Both the position numbers and the translations under genes were made by a program. 64,000 nucleotides of DNA from positions 1 to 64,000 of the forward strand of contig BAAHQB010000185.1 in NCBI GenBank assembly GCA_054601695.1, written 5' to 3'. Positions 28,541 to 43,459 of this stretch are shown here, piece by piece. The notes beneath the pieces are model-generated. The model was not told the DNA's origin. It saw only the letters and a program-made list of their open reading frames with translations, and searched no databases. The DNA is from Amorphochlora amoebiformis. Its lineage: Eukaryota > Cercozoa > Chlorarachniophyceae. Each line of letters begins with the position of its first letter. Position 1 is the first letter of the stretch.

Positions 28541-28632
28541 TATATATATGTATAATATAAATAGATATATATATATATATATATATGTAAATATACTCAT
28601 GTATGCATACATTCGTAAATATTTATGTATTG

Positions 28633-28688
<56 letters not shown>

Positions 28689-29084
28689 TATATTAGGGAT
28701 TTTTGCTCGCTTTTGAAAAGCAGCATCTTCACCTACTTCCTGACGGAGCCCTTTCTAAGATGAATACGTAATTAATATATATATATATATATACGTATAC
28801 ATGCATGTATAAATATAATCAAATATAATATGCATACATAAAGATACATATCTACATATGCATGTGCATGTGCGCATTTAAAGACTTGGTCATAATATAT
28901 ACTGTAATATATAATATAAACGTAAAAGGGAATTTACAAACCGAAGTGTCTATCACGACACAAATGTTCTGGCTAGCCTACATACTACAAACAAAAAACG
29001 CGCACTTATACTAAAGAAGAGGCTGCAAGAACCAAAATATTTATACACATTTATATATGTATATATGTATATATATTTATGTAT

Positions 29085-29120
<36 letters not shown>

Positions 29121-29129
29121 TATATCATA

Positions 29130-30230
29130 CCTATCCCTTAATTAAGCATAGCCTAGCCTTAACCCTGACAAAAAGCCTAACATTAGCCACAGGAGAAGAA
29201 TGCTAGTTATAACCTTCTTCGTGCTAAAATTAGCAGTTTTGGCGATTCAGGTAATTCTACTTAAATTAAACCCCAACTCTTATCCTTACTCTAGCCCTAG
29301 CATAACCTACTATAACCCCAACCCTGACCCTAACCGTAACCAAAACCCCAACCCTAACCGTTACTCAACCTAACCATGGTCCTAAACTACTACCCTAACC
29401 CTATTGTAACCCTCAGCCTAACTAACCCTAACCCTAATCCCAACCCTTACCCTATCCTAGCTAACCCTAACCCTAATTTCAACCCTACCCTTGCCCCTAA
29501 CTAACCCTAACCCTAACCAAACCCAATTCTGGTTTAGCACTATCCTAACTGATTTAACATTTTACCCTTACCCTAATCCAAACCTATACTTAATCCTAAT
29601 CTCACCGTGGACCCTGTCCAATCCACTTAATATAAAACAAACCCATGTTAATCTAACTCTAACCCTAACCCTTACCCTAACCCTAACCCTAACCCTAACC
29701 CTAACCCTAACCCTAACCCTAACCATAACCCCAACCCTAACTCTAACTCTAACCTATAAGAGTCCTAGCCCTAACCCTAACCCTAACCCTAACCCTAACC
29801 CTAAATTATCCCAAAATAATCCTAACCTGGGACGAATCCTGTCCAGCTAACACAAACCTTGCCCTAAATATAACCATAACCCGAATCTAGGCATAAACCA
29901 ACCCAAACTCACTCTTCCTGTTGAGTTAAATATGGGTTTAGGGTTAGGGTTGGGTGAGAGTTAAGGTTAGGGTTAGGGTTAGGGTTAGGGGTAACTTTTC
30001 ACAAGCCTAACCATACCTCCAATGATATAACTCAGTAATCCTACTAAATTATAGACTAAACTTCACTCTAGCCCCAACCTTTACCGAATCAAATCCCCAA
30101 CCAAACCATAACCCTAACCCTAACCCTAACCGTAACCCTAACCCAAACCCTAACCCTAAACCGACTCCCTACCTCACCGCGGCGTTTCCAAAATCTAAAC
30201 CTAACCCTAACCTAATCCATGCGAACCATA
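29130..30230 (-). repeat. Mirror of the long TTAGGG-like block
   Basis: C-rich on the plus strand (CCCTAA units). It includes the short reversed block at about 29935-29990. Confidence 0.85.
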
Positions 30231-30641
30231 ACTGTTCTAATATTATTGCTGTCAGAAACCCTGGAAAATAGGTCTGGGCCGACGAATTCAGGTAATTAGG
30301 TATATTTTATACATACAAACAAACATACAAAGATCCGATACAGTATGGTTATATACGTACAAGCATACAAATATACAAACATACATTGATACGATACATA
30401 TGTATACATACATACACATATTTTAATGTTGCAGCATCTTCTTATCGGAAAGATGGTGTCTTGTTCGTTGTATATAGGCTAACATAAACACATTTATTCA
30501 TATGTAAGGCCACACACATACACACACACATAAACACATAAATACATACATAAGAAAGTATTACACATATATGTGCATAGAAAGCAACATATATACAGGT
30601 TGTTGTTGCAGTTCTTTTTTGCTAGAAGTATGTCATATAGA

Positions 30642-30725
<84 letters not shown>

Positions 30726-30730
30726 GTATT

Positions 30731-30762
<32 letters not shown>

Positions 30763-30960
30763 TATTATTGCGTATATATATTTACTTGCAATATGTACTC
30801 TTATATATATATATTTATAGATATATATATATATATATATATATATGCATACATACATACATTATTTATGTACACATATACATTAACATGTACACATGTA
30901 GATAGATATGTAAGTATATATGAAGCAGTTCTGGGCTCGAAACCTGAAAACAATAGCGAC

Positions 30961-31021
<61 letters not shown>

Positions 31022-31137
31022 ACATATATATGATATATATATATATATATGTAGGGATTTCGGGTTCGTAATCTGAAAACAATAGCGACGATGCTGTACA
31101 GATCTGCCATGACAGCTATTAAGTCGGACGTAGGCCC

Positions 31138-31190
<53 letters not shown>

Positions 31191-31357
31191 TATGTATGTA
31201 TATATAATATTGTATATGTAAATATAATATGAAATGGAAGAAGAGTGCAATCATATAATATTTATAAATATATATATGTATATATATACATATATGAGTG
31301 TATATATATATATTATATATTATATATATATAAATATTTATATATGTATATATTTAG

Positions 31358-31396
<39 letters not shown>

Positions 31397-31465
31397 ACAT
31401 ATATTATATAAGATGCATACTTTTATATGCTTGTATATGTTTCACGTGTAATATTAGACATACAC

Positions 31466-31506
<41 letters not shown>

Positions 31507-31774
31507 CATATAATTTATATATATACATTATATGTATATATATGTGTATATATATAATATATTTATATATATTATTGAGTATACACGCACTCATTCTACA
31601 TACTGTGTATCATTACATGTATGTGTATATATATTAAATATGTATATATGTATATATATATACATATATACATATATATATATATGTATTTGTGTGTATG
31701 TATACATTAATGAACCCCTAACACTCTCTTTGAGGCGTTCCTACCCCTACTGAATGAGGATTTTCAGATTCAAA

Positions 31775-31904
31775 CTCACCCCCCTCTCTCTTCTTGGAGT
31801 GCTATCTCTGTTTTTTTACATCTCTCTTTCTCTCTTGATGACGAATTCTCTTCCTCTTTCGGTCCTCTCTCCCTCTTTTTTTCTCTTCCTCTCTTTTTTT
31901 TCTC

Positions 31905-31938
<34 letters not shown>

Positions 31939-32385
31939 CTTTTTTCTCTCGCTCTCTTTTTTCTCTCTCTCTCTCTCTTTCTCCCTCTCTCTTTCTCTCT
32001 TTTTTTGTTTTTCTCTCTCTCTCTTTTCTCTCTTTTTTCTTCTCTCTCTCTCTTTTCTCTCTCTCTCTTTTTCTTTCTCTCTCTTTTTCTCTCTCTCTTT
32101 TTCTCTCTCTCTTTTTCTCTCTCTCTTTTTCTCTCTCTCTTTTTCTCTCTCTCTTTTCTCTCTCTTTTTCTCCCTCTCGCTTTTCTCTCTCTCTCTTTTT
32201 CTCTCTCTGTCTTTTCCTCTTTCTCTTTTTATCTCTCTCTTTTTTCTCTTTCACTTTTTTCTCTCTCTCTCGGTCCTCTGTCTTTCTCTCTTTTTTATTT
32301 CCCTCTCTCTATGTCTTAATGCTCTTTCTTTACATAAATATTTGTTTATAATCTCTCTTAGTGCTCTCTCTTTACGTATGTATCT
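31775..32385 (-). repeat. Mirror polypyrimidine (CT)n-type tract
   Basis: Inverted copy of 6316-6885 with internal length differences. The 282-codon Leu/Ser-rich frame starting at 31754 is a repeat translation. Confidence 0.85.
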
Positions 32386-32397
32386 GTTTATGCATTT

Positions 32398-32467
32398 CGC
32401 GCGCGCGCGCGCGCGCGCGCGCGCGCGCGCGCGCGCGCGCGCGCGCGCGCGCGCGCGCGCGCGCGCG
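32398..32467. repeat. (CG)35 dinucleotide run, right arm only
   Basis: Seventy bases of uninterrupted alternating C and G. The corresponding place in the left arm (about 6295-6312) has TA/TACA sequence instead. Alternating CG is the classic Z-DNA-forming sequence and is exceptional in this AT-dominated region. Confidence 0.95.
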
Positions 32468-32483
32468 AGAAAATATAAAAGTG

Positions 32484-32551
<68 letters not shown>

Positions 32552-32552
32552 G

Positions 32553-32599
<47 letters not shown>

Positions 32600-32619
32600 T
32601 GAATGTATATATACATACT

Positions 32620-32654
<35 letters not shown>

Positions 32655-32860
32655 TAAACTATAAACAGAGTGAGGGGTACGCTTACGCTGACGCGTGTTC
32701 AGAGCATTATATACACACGCTTATATATATATATATATATACATACATAAATATAAATATATATATATGTATGTATATACACACACACATATATATATAT
32801 ATATAAATATATCTATATATGTATATATATATATACGTATATATATATATATATTGTGTG

Positions 32861-32922
<62 letters not shown>

Positions 32923-32946
32923 ATGTATATATATTATACACATGAT

Positions 32947-33304
32947 ATACCCCTCTTGCCCTCCCTTCCCTCTCTCTCTCTCCCTCTCTCTCTACCTCTC
33001 TCTCCCCCTAATTCTCTCACTCCCTGCCTCTCTTCCTGCACATATACAACCCTCTCGCCCCTCTCCTTCTATTCATACACAATCTCTCTCCCCTCTCTCT
33101 CCATTTTTCTCCGATAGGAATAATGCGCAAAGAAGAGAGATACACAATCTCTCTCCCCTCTCTCTCCCTTTTCTCCCATAGGAATAATGCGCAAAGAAGA
33201 GAGATAGAAAGATTTGGGAAAACAAATGTATAGGGTGTGTGAGAGAGACTAGAGAGACTCAAAAAAAGCGAGAGGAGGGAGAACGAACGAGGCGACCATG
33301 GCAT
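32947..33304. repeat. Mirror of the CT/GA segment
   Basis: Inverted copy of 5398-5755, including the duplicated unit. Confidence 0.75.
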
Positions 33305-33695
33305 GACCCAACCCTAACTAGCCCTATAACCCTAACTCTAACCTTATATCTAGCCGCGCTAGCCCTAACTGCAATCCTTATACTGACCGTAAGCTTGATA
33401 TAGACCATTGAAGACAACAGGTATATATCTGAAAATATCCACCCTCTGGGCCATCGAATACATAGATTTGATCACAGGTTATAGTAAGGCTAATCTTAAC
33501 CCTAGCCATCGTAGCTTATATTGTGTGTTTGCTGCTGGATGTATGTATGGGTATGTATATATATATATATATACATGTATGTATATATATATATATATAA
33601 TATGTATGTATATGTATATGTATATATAATATATATATATATATATATGTGTGTATGTATGTACACACATATATACTATTTATATATATTATGTG

Positions 33696-33753
<58 letters not shown>

Positions 33754-33792
33754 ATATGTACGTATATACACATATATTTATATATATGTATG

Positions 33793-33848
<56 letters not shown>

Positions 33849-34057
33849 TAAGTAAATATTATATATGAATACATATATATATATATATAGACACACTAAC
33901 ATGTATACACAAAAATGTATATATGCTATATATACATATGTCAAAATGTATATATATATATATTGACATACATATGTATATATATATATATGTATATGGA
34001 TAAATATGTGAATATACATACATAAATGTATATTTAGATGTGTGTATGAATATACAG

Positions 34058-34107
<50 letters not shown>

Positions 34108-34304
34108 TATATATGTATATCCAGCCTGCTTCACACAAATGCCAGAAGGCTCTTAGAATTTGCGGATTGTATTATCAAGAGGTTTTAGAATATATATATA
34201 CATGTATGTGTATATATATATTATATATATATATATATATATACTTATATGTTAATTGGTATATTTATATGGATACATACATAATATGCCTGTATGTATT
34301 GTAC

Positions 34305-34337
<33 letters not shown>

Positions 34338-34363
34338 ATATGTTCTTTTCTAATACTACATAT

Positions 34364-34418
<55 letters not shown>

Positions 34419-34466
34419 GTATATATATATACATATACATATATATAATACATAAAAACATGCACA

Positions 34467-34504
<38 letters not shown>

Positions 34505-34579
34505 AATATGAAAACACATACATGTGTGAACATATGTAAATATATATATAATATTTGTATGTATATATATATATATAAG

Positions 34580-35060
34580 AACCCTAACCTAAACCTAACC
34601 TCAACCTTAACCCTAACCCTATCCATGCCCCTAATCCTACCTAACCCTCCCCTAACCCGAACCCTAACCCTAACCCTATCCATAACCCGAACCCTAACCC
34701 TAGCCCTAACCCTCCCCTAACACGAACCCTAACCCTAACCCTATCCATAACCCTAATCCTAACCTAACCCTCCGCTAACCCCAACCCTATCCATAACCCT
34801 AATCCTAACCCTAACCCTACCCTAACCCGAACTCTAACCCTACCCTCCACTAACCCGAGCCCTAACCCTAACCCTAATGTCATAACCCTAATCCTAACCC
34901 TAACCCTCCCCTAACGCTCCCCTAACTCTAACCTCAACCCTAACTCATCTTAGATACGGCACAAGACAAGCAATCCAGTTGGATAGGATCCAAGTGCTCT
35001 CAGCCCTAACCCTAACCCTAACCCTAATCCCAACCCTAACCCTAACCCTAAAACCGAATT
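34580..35060 (-). repeat. Mirror TTAGGG-like array
   Basis: Inverted copy of 3600-4080, CCCTAA on the plus strand. Confidence 0.85.
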
Positions 35061-35093
35061 TCAATCTCAGTAGTTTATATAATATTAATATAT

Positions 35094-35132
<39 letters not shown>

Positions 35133-35276
35133 ATAATAATCTATAATATTAGATAACATATATATATGGAAGGTGTACGCTAAATTCTAATCGTAATGAG
35201 TTTCTTATCAATATTGTTGCTATTGTTAATATAATATTTGTATTTTTCAATGTTATTGTTGATATTATGAATATGT

Positions 35277-35313
<37 letters not shown>

Positions 35314-35470
35314 ATACATGTATGCGTTTGATCAAGATATAAATATATATACACATATATACATGTATAGATAAAAACACAGATATATATATATATATAT
35401 GTATGAGTGTATGTATATATATTACATAAATATGTCTATACATATGCGATCACATATACTTTCATTTACA

Positions 35471-35520
<50 letters not shown>

Positions 35521-35567
35521 TATATAGACATATATATATATATATATTATATATATATATATATATA

Positions 35568-35663
<96 letters not shown>

Positions 35664-35875
35664 ATATATACATACATATGTATATATATAACATTAAGGT
35701 CGACCGTGATAGAAAGGCGGGAAGAATTCCTACCCTCCTCCTCCACAAAGGTATCATAACATAAATCTATATAAGTATATATATATATATATATATATAT
35801 AAATATATATACATAGAAATAAATATATATATGATAGTATATATATATATATATATGTCTGTAGATATTTACATA

Positions 35876-35953
<78 letters not shown>

Positions 35954-35958
35954 CATAT

Positions 35959-36018
<60 letters not shown>

Positions 36019-36115
36019 ATATAATCTGTAGAATCTAAGGATGTGTATGAGACAGTATCCATATCCATTTACATGCATACATACAGAAACATGTATACAC
36101 ATATACCTATACATG

Positions 36116-36147
<32 letters not shown>

Positions 36148-36242
36148 ACGGATATTTATATTCACATATAAGTAAGTTTATGTAAATAATACATATATAT
36201 ATATATATACAAATATATATAAATAAATCTCCCTATATGTAT

Positions 36243-36286
<44 letters not shown>

Positions 36287-36349
36287 AGGCGAGATCTCAG
36301 ACATAGAATGGTGGAGGAAAAAGGGAGAAGAAGAGGTTGTTTTAAATAC

Positions 36350-36403
<54 letters not shown>

Positions 36404-36517
36404 GTATATATATGTATATATATATATCTATATATATATATATGTATATATACATATATATATAACTGTATATATGGTGAATGAGAATTATGTACTTTGT
36501 TAACCCTGGTGCAACTG

Positions 36518-36609
<92 letters not shown>

Positions 36610-36890
36610 TTATGTATTATTAAAGCAACAATGTAAACAGTAGGATACATATTCAAATACATATTTATATAGGTTGAGCAAGATATAGCAGTTGAAAACA
36701 GAACGGTTCTGCAACATGTCACAGGGTTTCTCTCACCTCTCCAAAGTATCAAAATTGATAAGAAAAGATGTAAGATCTACCGATAAATACAGCGAATATG
36801 CATGTCTATATATATATATATATATAGATATATACATATATATATATATATATATGTGTGTATATGTGTGTGTCTGTGTGTATATATATA

Positions 36891-36950
<60 letters not shown>

Positions 36951-37027
36951 AATAAATATATATAGAATATAATATATATGTATATATACATATATTATAT
37001 ATATATATATATGAACACATATTTATT

Positions 37028-37070
<43 letters not shown>

Positions 37071-37115
37071 TCTAGATGTGGTGTGTGTTTATGTATGTTT
37101 GCGTTTGTGTATCTG

Positions 37116-37236
<121 letters not shown>

Positions 37237-37337
37237 GTATGTAGATATTATATATATATATAGACTTGATAATATGTATCCATATATATATATATATATA
37301 TATATTGTACACTTATATACACAAATATGTACATACG

Positions 37338-37383
<46 letters not shown>

Positions 37384-37820
37384 CTACACACACATGAATA
37401 ATTATATATATATATATCAAATATACACATACACACACAAACTTACAGATACACACACGCATATAAATCTACATATCCTTTCTCCAATCTAACCAGAAAT
37501 CCGAACAATGAAAACAGAAATAACAACAAAAATAAGTAATATATCACATGAATACGTCATAACAGTTAGAAGTCCGGGCATTCGAACTAGACACTTTACC
37601 TTCGAGGACGAGAGAGGGTCGTTGGCTCCAGCACACACGGTTATGCATTCAGGCGTAGAGTCTAATGATAACCTTTCTGAGAACTCGCGTGCTGAGGGTA
37701 GGAGAATTCTTGAATGCTATGCGTGATTTTGCATGTGTGTATTATATGTATCTATGTGTTGTATTTATATATATATATATATATGTATGTATATGTATAT
37801 ATATATATAAATATGTCTAT

Positions 37821-37879
<59 letters not shown>

Positions 37880-37999
37880 TATATATATACATATATATAT
37901 ATATGTATGTATATGCACATATATATTTTATACATATTATATACATTAGGTACATAAATATATATACAACATATATATGTTTTTATACATATATGTCTG

Positions 38000-38052
<53 letters not shown>

Positions 38053-38186
38053 GTGTACATATTTGTATATATATATATATATATATATAGTGTATGTGTG
38101 TATAACATGTATACTTATGCATCCATGCATACAAAAATACACATATAATACATATATACGTACATACATATACACACATACACATA

Positions 38187-38228
<42 letters not shown>

Positions 38229-38346
38229 AAATATAGAGATTTATATATGGAACAATATATATAATATAATATAACACATATATATACATATATATATATA
38301 TATGTATATATGTTATGCATGATTATATATGAATTATATATTATAA

Positions 38347-38382
<36 letters not shown>

Positions 38383-38399
38383 CTAAATATATGTGCATA

Positions 38400-38495
38400 A
38401 GTCCTAATTTCGAACCCTAACCCTAACCCTGACCCTAACTCTAACACTAACCATTACCATAACCTTACCCTAACCCTAACCCTTACTCAATTTCA
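38400..38495 (-). repeat. Mirror of the outermost TTAGGG-like array
   Basis: Inverted copy of 199-290. Confidence 0.85.
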
Positions 38496-38814
38496 CAGAC
38501 ATTCCAAGGACATTTATCAGTCGTATTGACCATAGATGTGCAATTTTGCCTGAATCGAGCCCTAAGAAACAGAATGTGGGGAGCTATAGCACAGAAGGGT
38601 TAAATTTGTTATATTTGAGTGATATGAAGAGCAGATATGCGTAAATATGTATTGTATGTATTGTATGTATGGTGTATGAATATCTTTGTTTATGTTGATA
38701 GATATATATCATATGTATACATAGTTGTATAAATGTAAGATATATATATATATATATATATATTTGTGTGTGTGTATATATTCATATATATATATATACA
38801 TATATATTTTAATA

Positions 38815-38850
<36 letters not shown>

Positions 38851-38853
38851 ATA

Positions 38854-38891
<38 letters not shown>

Positions 38892-38965
38892 GCATATATA
38901 TATATATATATACATATGTATAATCATATATGCATTTGTGTACGTGATACAAATATAGATATCGA

Positions 38966-39002
<37 letters not shown>

Positions 39003-39005
39003 GTA

Positions 39006-39040
<35 letters not shown>

Positions 39041-39147
39041 CTATAAATCTATATATATATATATATGTATATATATGTGTATATATATGTGTATATATAT
39101 ATATATTTATACTTTGGGCGTGTGTGTGTGTGTGTGTATGTGTACAA

Positions 39148-39210
39148 ATTAGTTTATATATAGGAAAGAAGTGTATGTGTACAAATTAGTTTATATATAG
39201 GAAAGAAGTG
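39148..39210 (+). repeat. Tandem duplication, unit about 37 bp
   Basis: ACAAATTAGTTTATATATAG followed by GAAAGAAGTG is present twice in direct succession, with TATGTGT leading each unit. Confidence 0.85.
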
Positions 39211-39248
39211 AGTTCAAATTATATGTATAGTAAATATGTGGATATACG

Positions 39249-39281
<33 letters not shown>

Positions 39282-39286
39282 ACATA

Positions 39287-39325
<39 letters not shown>

Positions 39326-39371
39326 ACTATCTCTCTCTATATAACTGATTTCACCTATGCGTATCTTTCTG

Positions 39372-39427
<56 letters not shown>

Positions 39428-39434
39428 CTGTATA

Positions 39435-39489
<55 letters not shown>

Positions 39490-39535
39490 TTATGTACACA
39501 TATTTCAAATTTGAATAACATATTAGGTTGGAAGA

Positions 39536-39661
39536 TATCGGAGAAATCGTAGAGGAAGTTGCGATTGATAGCCTAAGGTTTTACACATGTATGTATAATA
39601 TACACAAATACATATATCGGAGAAATCGTAGAGGAAGTTGACATTGATAGCCTAAGGTTTT
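39536..39661 (+). repeat. Direct duplication, unit about 78 bp
   Basis: ATATCGGAGAAATCGTAGAG with GAAGTTG and GATAGCCTAAGGTTTTA occurs at 39536 and again at about 39614, with a two-base change between copies. Confidence 0.85.
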
Positions 39662-39802
39662 ATGTATGTATATAATACACCTGTATACATATATTATATA
39701 TATATATATATATGTATCATAGTATATTTCTATAATATATCTATGTGTGTGTGTATGTGTGTGTATGCGCTTGTGTGTAGTTATAATATATTTTTGTTCC
39801 AT

Positions 39803-39837
<35 letters not shown>

Positions 39838-39849
39838 GTATAATATATG

Positions 39850-39887
<38 letters not shown>

Positions 39888-39924
39888 TATATATACACAT
39901 ATATATACATAGATATATAGAGAT

Positions 39925-39967
<43 letters not shown>

Positions 39968-39979
39968 TACACATACCTA

Positions 39980-40050
39980 TATGGTTGCCTCTTGTTTAGT
40001 AGAAGTTTAGTTTATTGTTTGTAGTATGTCATATCGTTGCCAGCAATATA
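39980..40050 (+). repeat. Dispersed repeat family A, copy outside the palindrome
   Basis: Has TTGCCTCTTGTTTAGTAGAAG and then TTTATTGTTTGTAGTATGTC, matching the family A core. This shows the family is dispersed rather than just part of the inverted arms. Confidence 0.55.
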
Positions 40051-40051
40051 C

Positions 40052-40144
<93 letters not shown>

Positions 40145-40357
40145 ATAATATATATATATACATATACACATATTAAAATATAGATATATAGAAATATATG
40201 TATATATGTATATATGTAAGTACATATATATATATAATATATATATATATATACACATATGTATATAGATATATATATATATATTGACAATATATATATA
40301 TATACATATGTATATATATATATATATATATTTGTGTGTATGTATTAATTATATACA

Positions 40358-40408
<51 letters not shown>

Positions 40409-40411
<3 letters not shown>

Positions 40412-40768
40412 GCGTAGCAGTGGTAGTTGTCCGATTGACCGTTGTCCGTTTGAATTACGACAAATCCTAAAGGGAATTTCTCAGGCAGTTCATTCAGGAG
40501 ATTTCTTAGGAAGTTCTATCCTCTCGAAGTTTCTCGAAGCGTGACATGGCGTGACGCCACGTTGTATCACGTATACCTGGAAGCCTGATACCACCGGGCG
40601 CTACCCGTTACTATCCGGTACTACCGGCAAGGTAATCTCAGTACTATCCGGTTCAACAGGCAAGGTAATCTCCAAGCAATCTTTGGGATCTCTAGCAATC
40701 TCGGGCATACCTTCCACAATCTGTCGCATTGTAAATGCCCACGTGCTACCTACAACGATGCATTAACA
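40409..40768 (-). mobile_element. Solo LTR related to the central copia LTR
   Basis: On the minus strand it begins TGTTAATGCATCG and ends close to GCTACGCTGA, then enters (TA)n. The last 56 bp or so match the end of the 238-bp copia LTR at about 50 of 56 positions; the rest differs, so it is a related subfamily. It has an internal palindrome-like GGCGTGACGCC and a direct repeat, ACCGGCAAGGTAATCTC against ACAGGCAAGGTAATCTC. No internal retroelement sequence flanks it. Confidence 0.7.
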
Positions 40769-40773
40769 ATATC

Positions 40774-40844
<71 letters not shown>

Positions 40845-40847
40845 CGC

Positions 40848-40887
<40 letters not shown>

Positions 40888-41130
40888 ATATATATATATA
40901 TACTTGCATATATACATTTGTAGAATATTTATAAATGTAAATATATCTGTGAAGTCGATTATAAGTCTAAAGTACATTCTAACCATTAGGTCAGCTCAAA
41001 GAGACGCGAAGGTATAACGTACTTTTGTATCTTAGATCACAATATGTATGCATTATATATATAGATATACACACATATACACGTTTACATAATATATATT
41101 TATATACTACTTATATGTAACTACATATAT
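40769..41130. repeat. Microsatellite and AT-rich spacer
   Basis: (TA)n to about 40915, then about 200 bp of AT-rich complex sequence without recognisable content. Confidence 0.7.
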
Positions 41131-41600
41131 ATCGTGTAAGTGTGCACATTGGGTATGTTACAGCACACAAACCTGACATATACACATATATGGAGGAAGT
41201 GGCCTACTTCTTAATGAAAATTCGAGATATCAATCCCGCGAGGAAGTGCAGAAATCCATTAAAATTCAAGGATTCGATTAATTTACGAAATTATTGTTTG
41301 AAATGGGATGAATTGCCGGTCATCCCATTGGCTCTTGCTGACGTAGTGAACGGAGTCATCACAAGTGAACATTGATGCTGACACCAGTGATGGATACCGC
41401 TCATCAAAATGCTGTATTTGGGTTTTGATGACATTTCGATTTCAACCACCCGGTGGTCGCAGCTAAACCCTTTTGAGGCTTCTACGACCGTTTTTGGTGT
41501 GATCATAGCACGAAGGCAGTTGCACATATTTTTCTATTTGCATGATCTATGGGTTGGAATCCCATATAGCCGTGGTTTTTACTTGGAAGATTAGGTGTGG
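41131..41600. other. Unassigned complex segment with overlapping short frames
   Basis: Balanced-composition sequence with a 77-codon plus frame (41142-41375, ending near LPVIPLALADVVNGVITSEH) and a 78-codon minus frame (41291-41527) that partly overlap. Neither resembles a family I can name. No matching splice partners were found nearby. It could be a decayed repeat or an exon of a gene I cannot complete. Confidence 0.35.
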
Positions 41601-41611
41601 TACATGTTTAT

Positions 41612-41691
<80 letters not shown>

Positions 41692-41734
41692 ATATATATA
41701 CATATATATATACATACATGCATAGATATCATAC

Positions 41735-41804
<70 letters not shown>

Positions 41805-41913
41805 ATATGCGTGTATATGTATATATTACATTTAGTTAAGTGCATATATATGTAAAATATACATATATGTATATAAATTTGTGTCATGTATATTTCTGTT
41901 CAGGTATCATATA

Positions 41914-41968
<55 letters not shown>

Positions 41969-42000
41969 ACAACATTTATGTATATAAATATATATGCATA

Positions 42001-42059
<59 letters not shown>

Positions 42060-42078
42060 TGTGTGTTTGTATCTATAC

Positions 42079-42120
<42 letters not shown>

Positions 42121-42191
42121 TACATATATATGTATGTATAAATATATCTATATATTTTATATATATATATATGAGTACTAAAAATAGATGT

Positions 42192-42264
<73 letters not shown>

Positions 42265-42271
42265 TATATAT

Positions 42272-42358
42272 TGTTAGCGCAGTGGCATAGGGTAGTCGAG
42301 CTAGCCGCTGCGTAGTTAACTAGCTATAGGTTCCGTCCTAGCTCTACATGCTGTAACA
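42272..42358 (+). repeat. 87-bp tRNA-like element with TGTTA...TAACA ends
   Basis: An isolated complex sequence in (TA)n on both sides. It contains TAGCGCAGTGG (42275-42285), a full match to the RNA polymerase III A-box consensus TRGYNNARNNG, and GGTTCCGTCC about 45 bp later, an imperfect B box. The ends are inverted repeats (TGTTA/TAACA). It is too degenerate for a functional tRNA; a tRNA-derived SINE or miniature LTR remnant is possible. Confidence 0.4.
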
Positions 42359-42363
42359 ATATA

Positions 42364-42415
<52 letters not shown>

Positions 42416-42452
42416 GATTGAAGGAATATATGTATAATATGTGTATATATTT

Positions 42453-42484
<32 letters not shown>

Positions 42485-42817
42485 TATGGGGATGTATACA
42501 TAATATTACATATACATATATATTAATATATATATATATATATATAATGTAACTGTATTTTATTCACGCGCATAATTCGTACGATATATTGTACATATAA
42601 CAGAATGTAAAAACAGGCAATTCCTGGCGCAGTTGCGCACAAAAAGAAGGAGAATAATACCTTGTGCACCGTGCGGGCAGACGACTGCTTGAATAAGGAT
42701 ATATGTAATATTAATACAATAGACTTATACATGTATATATATATATATATATTTATATATGTTATTGTATGAATATACATGTATTTACACACATATACAC
42801 ATATATATGTAAACTAC

Positions 42818-42863
<46 letters not shown>

Positions 42864-43130
42864 GTATGTATTGTATTTATAACATATAACATATATATAT
42901 ACATCTTTCACGTACATATATCGTATTTATATATATACATATGTATGAATGTATATTATATGTACTCATATGAATTCATAGATTCTGTATATACGTAAAT
43001 ATACATGTACAATAGTATACGAGAGTATATATGTATATAGTACAATATTGCGTGTGCATGTGTGCTTGTGTGTGTATGTATCTTTTTCTCGGTTTTTTTT
43101 GAGTAACTATTCATTTGTATATATGTTCTT

Positions 43131-43168
<38 letters not shown>

Positions 43169-43243
43169 GTATTTCTATATTTATACATATGTACGTTCCC
43201 GTATGCAAATACATGTAGGTAAATATATATGTTTAAATATACA

Positions 43244-43305
<62 letters not shown>

Positions 43306-43390
43306 CATTATTATATAAAATATATTTATCTATTATCATATTTAAATATGCGTGTATAAACGTACTTATATATACTTACATATATATATG

Positions 43391-43433
<43 letters not shown>

Positions 43434-43459
43434 ATACATATATATATATACATATAAAT
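42359..43459. repeat. Microsatellite with short complex islands
   Basis: (TA)n interrupted at 42545-42720 by a complex island (with GGCGCAGTTGCGCAC, another A-box-like string) and at 42900-43130 by AT-rich sequence. No gene recognised. Confidence 0.7.

Larger units (their letters stand above)
38692..40408. repeat. Microsatellite outside the palindrome
   Basis: Mostly (TA)n with TG and TATG variants. It contains two tandem duplications (39148-39210 and 39536-39661) and the family A copy at 39980-40050. No gene seen. Confidence 0.8.
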
